A program made the position numbers and the translations under genes. Shown here one piece after another: positions 6,545 through 13,377 of a DNA stretch of 13,377 nt. Position 1 is the stretch's first letter. Every line of letters begins with the position of its first letter. This stretch comes from Propionibacteriaceae bacterium (GTDB lineage: Bacteria > Actinomycetota > Actinomycetes > Propionibacteriales > Propionibacteriaceae), in NCBI GenBank assembly GCA_009778535.1, contig WRJP01000038.1, positions 1 through 13,377 of the forward strand, in the 5' to 3' direction. The notes under the pieces were generated by a model. The model made no database searches, was not told the origin of the DNA, and saw nothing but the letters and a program-made list of their open reading frames with translations.

Positions 6545-8455
6545 TCAATCTGAAGGATCCTCGGTTTGGGTGACTCCCTGGAATTGAGCTTGGTAGAGGC
6601 GATAGTACGCGCCCTTTGCGGCTAGCAGCTCACCATGGTTGCCTTGCTCGACGATGTCGCCGTGTTCCATGACCAAGATGGTGTCAGCGTCACGAATCGT
6701 AGAAAGCCGGTGCGCAATCACAAATGAAGTACGGTCAGCCCGCAGGGCTTTCATCGCCCGCTGCAACAACAACTCGGTTCGGGTGTCTACGCTGGAAGTA
6801 GCCTCGTCCAAGATCAAGATGGTGGGGTCAGCCAGGAAAGCCCGCGCAATGGTGATTAGCTGCTTTTCCCCAGCAGAAAGGTTGGAAGCCTCCTCGTTGA
6901 CCAAGGTGTCATAGCCTTCAGGCAACGAGCGCACGAAACGATCCACATAGGTAGCCTTGGCCGCCTGCATAATCTCAGCTTCGCTGGCATCTTGGCGCCC
7001 ATAGGCAATGTTTTCGCGGATTGTGCCCCCAAACAGCCAGGTATCTTGCAGCACCATGCCAACTAGTGAACGTAAATCCCGACGTGGGATAGTCGTGATG
7101 TCTATTCCATCTAGGGCGATACGTCCAGATTGCAAGTCGTAGAAACGCAGAATCAGATTCACCAAGGTGGTTTTGCCAGCCCCAGTCGGGCCGACAATTG
7201 CCACGGTTGAGCCAGGCTCTGCCCGCAATGACAGATCGGTAATCAACGGCTTTTCCGGATCGTAGCTGAACTCCACATTCTCGAAGGTAACCAATCCCGT
7301 GAACGCCTGTGACGGCGTTTGTGTCGCATCAGCATCCGATTCTTCAGCGGTGTCCAGCACTTCAAACACCCGCTCGGCAGAAGCTACCCCCGACTGGAGC
7401 AGATTCGCCATCGAAGCTAGTTGCGTAATGGGTTGGGTAAAATTCCGTGAGTATTGGATGAACGCCTGAACAGTACCGAGTGTGAGCCCGCCAGTCGCTA
7501 CCTGTAGCCCACCAACAACGGCGATGACCACATAGTTCAGATTCCCCACGAACGACATGACCGGCATGATGATTCCAGACACGAACTGTGCCCCAAACGA
7601 GGCCTCGAACAACTCTTGGTTCTTCTTGCGGAATGCAGCGGCGATTTCACGCTGCCTGCCGAAAACCTTAACTAAGTCTTGTCCGGTGTAAGCCTCCTCA
7701 ATCTGGGAGTTAAGCTGTCCGGTGTCTTTCCAGGTCGCCGCAAAGAGCTTCTGGGAACGTTTACCAATAATCATGGTGACGACGATGGCCAACGGGATTG
7801 TCAACAGTGCGACCAACGCCAATATCCACGACAGATAGAACATCATCACCAGCACACCCAGCACCGTGAAAAGGTTGGTGAGCACCTGCGAGAACGACTG
7901 CTGCATCGACTGTGAAACGTTGTCCAGGTCGTTTGTCACACGACTGAGTAGCTCCCCGCGCGGCTGGGAGTCAAAGTATTTCAGCGGCAAGTGGGTGATT
8001 TTCTCGGCAATCTGTTTACGCATCCGGTAGACCGAACGCTGCACAATGCCATTAATCACCAAACCGGTAATCCACATTGCCAAACCGGAGGTGAAGGCGA
8101 TTCCAGCAGCAATCGCTAACTGCTCCCCGACACCGCCAAAATCTATCGGTCGTTTTGCCATGAACGCGTCGAAGATTATGTCGGTGGCGTTGCCTAAGAT
8201 CTTGGGTGCAACGGCTTGGGCGGCAGTGGCAATGATGATCGTAAAAACGATGATGACGATCTTCGGGATTTCCTTATTCAGTTGCAGCGCTAACCGCTTC
8301 AACGAGGGCAGGAAGTTGATAGCTTTCTCTCCCGTGGCGCGGCGGCCATGCCCCATCGGGCCACCGCCCCGAGGCCCTGTAGGGCCATATTCGGGTCTGG
8401 CATTCGCTTTTGGTTTGTCGAGGCCGGGTGCTAGGTTTTTAGCAGGAGTGCTCAT
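6545..8455 (-). CDS. ABC exporter half-transporter with the consensus catalytic site
   Basis: This is a 636-residue type IV ABC exporter half: a Gly/Pro-rich cytoplasmic N-terminus (about 1-45), a six-helix membrane domain (about 60-355) and an ATPase domain. In the ATPase domain are Walker A GPTGAGKT (422-429), Q-loop Gln470, signature LSAGE (526-530), Walker B ILILD (546-550) with catalytic Glu551, and H-loop His582. The signature is changed from LSGGQ, while Glu and His are intact. This is the usual pattern for the catalytically competent half of heterodimeric exporters such as TM288. Its ATG overlaps the stop of the upstream partner gene (ATGA at 8452-8455), and GAGGAGG sits 7 bases before it, so the two are translated together. 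The substrate cannot be read from sequence. Drug, lipid or peptide export are all possible. Confidence 0.93.
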   Translation of the reverse strand: MSTPAKNLAPGLDKPKANARPEYGPTGPRGGGPMGHGRRATGEKAINFLPSLKRLALQLNKEIPKIVIIVFTIIIATAAQAVAPKILGNATDIIFDAFMAKRPIDFGGVGEQLAIAAGIAFTSGLAMWITGLVINGIVQRSVYRMRKQIAEKITHLPLKYFDSQPRGELLSRVTNDLDNVSQSMQQSFSQVLTNLFTVLGVLVMMFYLSWILALVALLTIPLAIVVTMIIGKRSQKLFAATWKDTGQLNSQIEEAYTGQDLVKVFGRQREIAAAFRKKNQELFEASFGAQFVSGIIMPVMSFVGNLNYVVIAVVGGLQVATGGLTLGTVQAFIQYSRNFTQPITQLASMANLLQSGVASAERVFEVLDTAEESDADATQTPSQAFTGLVTFENVEFSYDPEKPLITDLSLRAEPGSTVAIVGPTGAGKTTLVNLILRFYDLQSGRIALDGIDITTIPRRDLRSLVGMVLQDTWLFGGTIRENIAYGRQDASEAEIMQAAKATYVDRFVRSLPEGYDTLVNEEASNLSAGEKQLITIARAFLADPTILILDEATSSVDTRTELLLQRAMKALRADRTSFVIAHRLSTIRDADTILVMEHGDIVEQGNHGELLAAKGAYYRLYQAQFQGVTQTEDPSD

Positions 8456-10185
8456 GCCGGAGCCTCCTCGGTTTGAAATTGCGATTCGACAATCTCGGCG
8501 TAGGTAGGATTATTCTCCAGCAGCCATTCGTGGGTACCGATACCGCAGATCGTGCCTTCTTCAAGCACCACGATCTGATCGGCGTCCCGGATCGTTGAAA
8601 CTCGTTGTGCCACGACGATTACCGCGGCATCCTTGGTGGTTTCGGCCAATCCGGCTCGTACCTGAGCGTCGGTGGCTACGTCAAGAGCTGAGAACGAGTC
8701 GTCGAAAATGTAAATCTCAGGTTTGCGCACCAAGGCTCTAGCGATTGCCAGTCGTTGTCGTTGCCCGCCGGAAACATTGGTTCCGCCTTGGGCTATTGGA
8801 GCTTCCAAGCCGTCGGCTAACTTTGATACGAACTCGGTGGCCTGTGCCACGTCGAGAGCTTGCCACAATTCATCGTCGCTGGCATCAGGGTTACCCATTC
8901 GCAGATTGGAAGCTATCGTGCCTGAGAACAGGTAGGGCTGTTGTGGGACGATGCCGATCTGAGCCCACAGCAAATCCTGATCCAACTCGCGCACGTCGAC
9001 CCCATCGACCAACACCCGACCCGCACTGACGTCATAAAGTCGCGGAATCAGATTAACCAAGGTCGTTTTACCAGCACCGGTTGCCCCGATGATCGCAGTA
9101 GTCGTGCCTGGTTTGGCTGTAAATGTGATTTGACGAATGACTGGTTCGGCAGCGCCCGGGTAGCGAAATTCAACGTCAGAAAATTCGACGACGCTGTGGG
9201 CACGCAACTCGGTAACTGGGTTTTCGGGAGGCACCACCGAAGAATTCGTTTCTAATACTTCCTTGATTCGACCAGCGGTAACCGCCGCCCTGGGGCCGAT
9301 CATCAACATCACTGACGCCATCATCACGCTCATCAAAATCTGCATGAGGTATGACAGGTAGGCCGTCAACTGTCCCACCTGTAGATCGCCCTGGTTGATA
9401 CGCCCCGCGCCAAACCAGATCACCGCAACCTGGGTCAAGTTCATGATGAGAAACACGGTCGGGAACATGGTCATCATGCGGGCACCAACTGCCAAAGCCG
9501 TCTTCACATAATCACGGTTTGCCCGATCGAAACGGGCAGCTTCGGTCGGTTCGGTAGTGAAGGCTCGGATAACCCGCAGTCCAGAAATCTGTTCCCGTAG
9601 CACGCGGTTGAGGTTGTCGATTCGGATTTGCATCTGTTTGAACAGCGGAGTCATCTGCACTACCAGCACCGAAATAACCACCCCAAGGGCAAAAACCGCA
9701 GCTACGATCAGCCAGCTCAGCCCCGGGTCTTCACGCAGTGCCATAACCACGCCGCCGATCATCACCAGTGGCGCAGAGACGATCACCACCGCAGACATCA
9801 ACACGAACTGCTGCACCTGCTGTACGTCGTTGGTGCTGCGAGTAATCAACGATGGCGCCCCGAACTCTCCCATTTCCCGCCGGGAAAAGTTGATGGCGCT
9901 ATCAAAAACTGCTTGGCGCAGATCGCGTCCGAACCCCATCGCTGCCCGAGAACCGCACCAGGTCACTGAGATCTGTCCGGCAACCTGCAAGATCGAAACC
10001 CCGAGCATGAAAGCCCCAAAAGTCCAGATGTGCGCGAAGTTTTGCTTGGCGACCCCGTCGTCGATGATGGAGGCATTGAGGCTGGGCAGTAGCAACGAAG
10101 CCATGGCCTGAACCAATTGCAGTCCGATCACCGCGAGCAGCAACCACCGGTACGGCTTTAGAAATTTGGCAAAAAGTTTGACCAT
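8452..10185 (-). CDS. ABC exporter half-transporter with degenerate catalytic residues
   Basis: This 577-residue partner half has six membrane helices (about 10-300) and an ATPase domain with Walker A GATGAGKT (367-374) and a normal signature VSGGQ (471-475). At the catalytic position after Walker B it has Asp496 instead of Glu, and at the H-loop Gln527 instead of His (VVAQRVS). These two changes are the hallmark of the degenerate half of heterodimeric exporters such as TM287. With its normal signature it would complete the active site of the protein encoded downstream. I choose the ATG at 10183-10185 because GAGGA lies 5 bases before it. A TTG at 10195-10197 would add four residues. It is the first gene of the operon and is divergent from lysS. 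Confidence 0.93.
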   Translation of the reverse strand: MVKLFAKFLKPYRWLLLAVIGLQLVQAMASLLLPSLNASIIDDGVAKQNFAHIWTFGAFMLGVSILQVAGQISVTWCGSRAAMGFGRDLRQAVFDSAINFSRREMGEFGAPSLITRSTNDVQQVQQFVLMSAVVIVSAPLVMIGGVVMALREDPGLSWLIVAAVFALGVVISVLVVQMTPLFKQMQIRIDNLNRVLREQISGLRVIRAFTTEPTEAARFDRANRDYVKTALAVGARMMTMFPTVFLIMNLTQVAVIWFGAGRINQGDLQVGQLTAYLSYLMQILMSVMMASVMLMIGPRAAVTAGRIKEVLETNSSVVPPENPVTELRAHSVVEFSDVEFRYPGAAEPVIRQITFTAKPGTTTAIIGATGAGKTTLVNLIPRLYDVSAGRVLVDGVDVRELDQDLLWAQIGIVPQQPYLFSGTIASNLRMGNPDASDDELWQALDVAQATEFVSKLADGLEAPIAQGGTNVSGGQRQRLAIARALVRKPEIYIFDDSFSALDVATDAQVRAGLAETTKDAAVIVVAQRVSTIRDADQIVVLEEGTICGIGTHEWLLENNPTYAEIVESQFQTEEAPA

Positions 10186-10248
10186 CCACGTCCTCAAATT
10201 CTCACAACTTCTCCAATAGCCTAGAGGCGTTTTGCCGCTAGCGCACGG

Positions 10249-10260
10249 TAATCTGTTCAG
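10249..10260 (+). promoter_or_regulatory. probable -10 element of a leaderless lysS transcript
   Basis: TAATCT (10249-10254) lies 6 bases before the GTG start of lysS, and there is no Shine-Dalgarno sequence before that codon. The spacing suits transcription starting at or beside the start codon. No good -35 element is visible at the usual distance, so the call is tentative. Confidence 0.45.
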
Positions 10261-11778
10261 GTGGACGAAACGATTTCAAGCCAAAACCTGGACCAAGAGT
10301 TGAGTGAACAACAACTCGTGAGAGCCAGTAAGCGTGCAAAACTGCTGGAAAATGGAGTTGAACCCTACCCAATCGCAGTGCCGCGCACCCACAGCGCTGC
10401 GCAAGTTCACCAACTTTGGGGGCATTTGCAAACTGGCGAAGAAACAAGCGATCAGGTTTGCGTTTCAGGACGGGTCGTTTTTATCCGCAACACTGGGAAA
10501 CTCTGCTTTGCCTCCATCCAAGATGGATTTACTTTGGATGAATCTGGTACTCGACTGCAAGTTATGTTGTCGCTGGCCGAAGTTGGCGCGCAGGCGCTGG
10601 ATTCGTGGAAGGCGTCGGTCGATCTGGGGGACTTTGTTTCGGTGAGCGGGCGGGTAATCTGCTCCAAACGCGGTGAACTTTCGGTTTTAGCGTCGACTTG
10701 GATGCTGGCATCCAAAGCCTTGCGACCACTCCCGGTACTGCACAAAGATCTCAACGAGGAGAACCGGGTTCGTCTGCGTCATGTCGATTTGATTGTTCGC
10801 CCTGATGCGCGCGATATGGTCAGAAAACGGGCAATCGTAACTAGAACCATCCGCGAAACCCTCAACGGCGAAGGCTACATTGAGATTGAATCGCCGACAC
10901 TGCAATTGATCCATGGCGGGGCAGCAGCGCGACCTTTCAACACTCACCTGAACGCTTTTGACATACCGATGACACTGCGCATCGCCTTGGAACTTTTCTT
11001 GAAGCGCGCGATGGTGGGCGGCGCAGATCGGGTTTACGAGATCGGCAGAATTTTCCGCAACGAAGGGATTGACTCCTCGCATTCGGCTGAGTTCACCATG
11101 CTGGAAGCGTACGAGGCCTGGGGCGATCAGCACTCCATTGCAGCGATGACGCAACGGTTGATCGTACATTCTGCTGATGCTATTGGTTCGCGTATTATCC
11201 AAACTCCCGATGGCGAGATCAATCTGGATGGAGAATGGGCGTGGAAACCGGTCTATCCTACGCTGTCGCAAGCTGTCGGTGAAGAGATTACTCCAGCCAC
11301 TGCTGCCACTGCCCTGCGTGCTATCGCTGATGCCCGCGAGATCGCCTACAATCCGGCCTGGGAGGCTCAGAAGCTGGTTATGGAGCTGTTCAGTGAGATA
11401 GTTGAACCCACACTGCTTCAGCCAACCTTTGTTTACGACTATCCGCCCATCGCCCAGCCGTTGGCTCGGCCACATCGCAGTGATCCCGATTTAATCGAAG
11501 CCTGGGATTTGATAATCGGCGGCGTAGAACGCGGCACTGGCTTTTCAGAATTGATCGATCCGGTGATTCAACGCGAACGGCTGGTGGCTCAATCTCTGAA
11601 AGCGGCTGCGGGCGATGTCGAAGCTATGCAACTTGACGAGGATTTCCTTGCAGCTCTGGAGCAGGGCGCGCCCCCCATGGGCGGTAACGGTCTTGGAATT
11701 GATCGACTGATGATGCTGCTTACCGGTGCTGGCATCCGAGAAACTATCCTATTCCCGCTGCTAAAACCCACGAATTGA
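10261..11778 (+). CDS. lysS: lysyl-tRNA synthetase, class II
   Basis: LysS charges tRNA-Lys with lysine using ATP, in the cytoplasm. The 505-residue length is normal for the family. The N-terminal OB-fold anticodon-binding domain spans about 64-150 (VSGRVVFIRNTGKLCFASIQ), and the class II catalytic domain follows. The motif 1 region is near IEIESPTLQLIHGGAAARPF (207-226), motif 2 is RVYEIGRIFRNEG...EFTMLE (257-282), and motif 3 is GGNGLGIDRLMMLL (474-487). The tail block ERGTGFSELIDPVIQRERL (423-441) matches actinobacterial LysS. The start is GTG at 10261, which gives the N-terminal helix expected for the family and appears leaderless. The gene is monocistronic and ends at the hairpin 11807-11838. 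Confidence 0.96.
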   Translation: MDETISSQNLDQELSEQQLVRASKRAKLLENGVEPYPIAVPRTHSAAQVHQLWGHLQTGEETSDQVCVSGRVVFIRNTGKLCFASIQDGFTLDESGTRLQVMLSLAEVGAQALDSWKASVDLGDFVSVSGRVICSKRGELSVLASTWMLASKALRPLPVLHKDLNEENRVRLRHVDLIVRPDARDMVRKRAIVTRTIRETLNGEGYIEIESPTLQLIHGGAAARPFNTHLNAFDIPMTLRIALELFLKRAMVGGADRVYEIGRIFRNEGIDSSHSAEFTMLEAYEAWGDQHSIAAMTQRLIVHSADAIGSRIIQTPDGEINLDGEWAWKPVYPTLSQAVGEEITPATAATALRAIADAREIAYNPAWEAQKLVMELFSEIVEPTLLQPTFVYDYPPIAQPLARPHRSDPDLIEAWDLIIGGVERGTGFSELIDPVIQRERLVAQSLKAAAGDVEAMQLDEDFLAALEQGAPPMGGNGLGIDRLMMLLTGAGIRETILFPLLKPTN

Positions 11779-11806
11779 GGAGTATTTCCGTCGGTAGAGC
11801 AGCGGT

Positions 11807-11838
11807 AACTAGCGGCAGAAGCTGGCTAGTTGTTTGTT
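11807..11838 (+). terminator. intrinsic terminator of lysS
   Basis: AACTAGC (11807-11813) pairs with GCTAGTT (11825-11831). An inner CAG-AAG-CTG continues the stem after a two-base GG bulge, and the T-rich run GTTTGTT follows at once. It lies about 28 bases after the lysS stop. The stop codon of the opposite-strand mini-lipoprotein (11826-11828) sits inside its right arm. Confidence 0.65.
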
Positions 11839-11957
11839 GGCGCAGGGCTCAACGTAGGAGTTTCCGATGTAGGTGCCACTGGTGGTTCCACACCGTTACA
11901 GCCACTCACAGCGAAGATGAAAACGAAAGTTGTAAATATCCGCATCGGAATCTTCAT
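11826..11957 (-). CDS. 43-residue mini-lipoprotein, probably a truncated paralogue of its neighbour
   Basis: An intact short frame starts at ATG 11955-11957, with AAGGTG (11967-11972) in ribosome binding position. It encodes a signal peptide MKIPMRIFTTFVFIFAVSGC with lipobox AVSGC, then NGVEPPVAPTSETPTLSPAP and a stop. The mature part would be a lipid-anchored Pro/Thr tail of about 24 residues with no domain. The stretch SGCNGVEPPV is identical to the start of the mature neighbour (12031-12720), and the two DNAs match at 36 of 43 positions there. It therefore looks like a duplicate that kept only signal peptide and linker. Whether it is still expressed or is a remnant cannot be told, but start, ribosome site and lipobox are all intact. 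Confidence 0.6.
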   Translation of the reverse strand: MKIPMRIFTTFVFIFAVSGCNGVEPPVAPTSETPTLSPAPTNN

Positions 11958-12003
11958 TATCTCAGTCACCTTCTGTTGGGCGCGGACTGCCGAAGAAAAT
12001 GTG

Positions 12004-12028
12004 AAACAAACAAAGGTAGTCTTCCTTT
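12004..12028 (-). terminator. weak hairpin with T-rich tail after the DUF6636-like lipoprotein
   Basis: On the minus strand AAAGG (12024-12028) pairs with CCTTT (12012-12016) over a 7-base loop, followed by GTTTGTTT. The stem is only 5 bp with A/T pairs, so it would be at most a partial terminator before the mini-lipoprotein. Confidence 0.3.
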
Positions 12029-12030
12029 AA

Positions 12031-12720
12031 TCACCAGACGAGTTGTTCAGTTTCTGAGAGTTTGAACCCGTGGAACGTTTCAGTATTCCAACAAGTCAAC
12101 CCATCAACCTCAGACAAGCAAGCCCACGGATAATCAGCAATGGAGGTTCCATATTCCAACATAACTGGAGGTCCATCATCTTCCTCGAACCCCCACATCG
12201 CACTACTTGAGCAAACTTCTCCTTCGGCATCACTCATCACCCAAACTCGATAACCATTCCAGTCGTCGTCATCGCAATTTTGAGCAGTCGCTGAGGTATT
12301 GTCTATTTCGCAGTCGACACCTCCAGACCAGCCACCCTCAAGGCCCTCATCGTATGGCAGCCAGTTACAGCGAATGCTCTTCAAGGGAGAAACGAAAGCA
12401 TAAAAGTTACTAGTTTCATCATATAAATCAATCATGCCGCTAGCATTGGCTGGAACACCATCGCATACAGCTAGACTCACACCCACAGGTAAGGTGACAT
12501 TTTCGGAACATCTGATGGGTTCAGGACTTGACGAGACTGTAACACTCGGATCCATGCTGTCTGTAGGCACAGATGTCGGTGTGCTCGGTGTCGGAGACAC
12601 TGGGGGTTCCACACCATTACAACCACTCATCACCAAGATGGCAGCGAAAACCATAGAAAAGATCGACGCCTTGGAATGCCTTCTTGTAGCCTTTAAGGAT
12701 TCCACACTCGTTCCAATCAT
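12031..12720 (-). CDS. cysteine-rich lipoprotein with DUF6636-like domain
   Basis: This is a 229-residue predicted lipoprotein: a basic N-terminus (RRHSK), a short hydrophobic core and the lipobox VMSGC with lipidated Cys34, then a Ser/Thr/Pro linker (35-68) and a domain (69-229) with eight further Cys (71, 86, 118, 137, 149, 170, 201, 210), enough for four disulfides. The series SPLKSIRC...GVDCEI...C...C...LEYG...C...DGLTCWNTETFHGFKLS follows the pattern I associate with DUF6636 proteins of actinobacteria, whose function is unknown. It should sit on the outer face of the membrane. The ATG at 12718-12720 lacks a clear ribosome binding site, and a later Met leaves too short a signal peptide. 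The assignment to DUF6636 is from memory of the motif spacing. Confidence 0.85.
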   Translation of the reverse strand: MIGTSVESLKATRRHSKASIFSMVFAAILVMSGCNGVEPPVSPTPSTPTSVPTDSMDPSVTVSSSPEPIRCSENVTLPVGVSLAVCDGVPANASGMIDLYDETSNFYAFVSPLKSIRCNWLPYDEGLEGGWSGGVDCEIDNTSATAQNCDDDDWNGYRVWVMSDAEGEVCSSSAMWGFEEDDGPPVMLEYGTSIADYPWACLSEVDGLTCWNTETFHGFKLSETEQLVW

Positions 12721-12756
12721 TTGTTACATTAAAACCAATCATCAGTTCAGTGTCTA

Positions 12757-13293
12757 CTATAAAGTTTCCTCGCCATCAAACATGATTTTTGTTCCCCACG
12801 ACTCCTCGCTGTCTGGCACTGTTACGAGTAACTCGTGATCACCAACATTAGTTATCACGCGCGCGCTATACACCCAGCCACCGGTTTTTGTTTCACTACG
12901 GGTCACATCACTAACCTGATAGAACGTTACACGCTTAGCCGGATCAGGCTCCTCACTATTGATATCCATAAAATAACTATCGAGATTGCCTTCTACTGTC
13001 ATAAGTTGATCTTGGCTCATGCCACACTTTAACAATTCACTCAGATCCCAAGTCTCTGGCCTGAAGTCAGCATCTGGCCCATCTTCAAAAGGAGGGAAAC
13101 TCTCCAGCGGAGCACTTGAGCTCATGCTCGGAGTTTCGATTGGTATAGGGGAATCAGATGGGGATGGTGTAGACGTGATCGTGGGCATGGTCGACGCAGT
13201 AGGAGTGTGTGTGTTCGCTGGCGGGTCAACACAGCCGCTCACCAATATCACAACCAAACCCAGTGTGACACCTAATACTGTATTTCTGAACAT
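12757..13293 (-). CDS. small lipoprotein of unknown function
   Basis: The product is 178 residues: signal peptide MFRNTVLGVTLGLVVILVSGC with lipobox LVSGC (Cys21), a long Thr/Ser/Pro linker (about 22-66), and a compact C-terminal domain (about 75-178) beginning TWDLSELLKCGM and ending in beta-rich sequence (GGWVYSARVITNVGDHELLVTV). I do not recognise the domain. The ATG at 13291-13293 is chosen because AAAGGA lies 8 bases upstream. An ATG at 13302 and a GTG at 13353 are in frame but give an unusual extra N-terminus. It is 36 bases upstream of the DUF6636-like lipoprotein on the same strand, so the two are likely co-transcribed. Confidence 0.82.
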   Translation of the reverse strand: MFRNTVLGVTLGLVVILVSGCVDPPANTHTPTASTMPTITSTPSPSDSPIPIETPSMSSSAPLESFPPFEDGPDADFRPETWDLSELLKCGMSQDQLMTVEGNLDSYFMDINSEEPDPAKRVTFYQVSDVTRSETKTGGWVYSARVITNVGDHELLVTVPDSEESWGTKIMFDGEETL

Positions 13294-13377
13294 TACTGCC
13301 ATCCTTTGCGTGAACCGAGATTCCGACTCGAAGGTTCCAGCCGCGTAGGGCACACCTGCATCCAGCCATCCTTGCCT

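Noticed and set aside
10687..11475. 262-codon minus-strand frame opposite lysS
   Set aside because: It lies entirely across a well-matched LysS coding region; a shadow frame.
13294..13353. N-terminal extension of the right-most lipoprotein from a GTG at 13353
   Set aside because: It would put 20 extra residues before a normal signal peptide; AAAGGA is correctly spaced for the ATG at 13293.
1..13377. tRNA, rRNA, CRISPR arrays, insertion sequences or phage genes
   Set aside because: I looked for regular repeats, transposase-like frames and tRNA-like folds and saw none that I could support by eye.

Overview
The window reads as a chromosomal segment of a moderate-GC Actinomycetota bacterium, possibly Actinomycetaceae-like. 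The genus is not determined. The grounds are an actinobacterial-type CydAB followed by CydD, an actinobacterial-style LysS, a sortase-type surface adhesin, several lipoproteins, and at least two genes that look leaderless (cydA, lysS).

Region 1 (1-3130, minus strand) is a respiratory locus. cydA and cydB encode cytochrome bd quinol oxidase and are transcribed from a well-formed promoter placed so that the cydA mRNA would begin at its start codon. A strong intrinsic terminator (381-422) closes cydAB. cydD, the first subunit of the CydDC thiol exporter needed for bd oxidase assembly, follows on the same strand and runs off the left edge. A possible 55-codon ORF lies directly before it.

Region 2 (3131-3698) is a roughly 570 bp divergent intergenic region with no convincing gene. 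It carries several inverted repeats, including two 17 bp palindromes just before the adhesin gene.

Region 3 (3699-6440, plus strand) is a 913-residue cell-wall adhesin. It has a signal peptide, a thioester (TQXA-type) domain, three Cna_B-like repeats each with a Lys/Glu/Asn isopeptide triad, an acidic stalk and an LPGTS sorting signal. In the thioester domain the Cys is kept, but the Gln of the TQxA motif is Lys. This is the most unusual feature of the window.

Region 4 (6545-10185, minus strand) is a two-gene operon with an ATGA overlap. It encodes a heterodimeric ABC exporter in which one half has degenerate catalytic residues.

Region 5 (10261-11778, plus strand) is lysS, divergent from the ABC operon, with a GTG start and a hairpin terminator.

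Region 6 (11826-13293, minus strand) is a run of three small lipoprotein genes. One has a cysteine-rich DUF6636-like domain, one is of unknown function, and one is a 43-residue mini-lipoprotein whose signal peptide closely matches that of its neighbour, so it looks like a truncated duplicate. No RNA genes, insertion sequences or CRISPR arrays were seen. The best leads for something new are the Cys/Lys thioester-like adhesin and the lipoprotein cluster.
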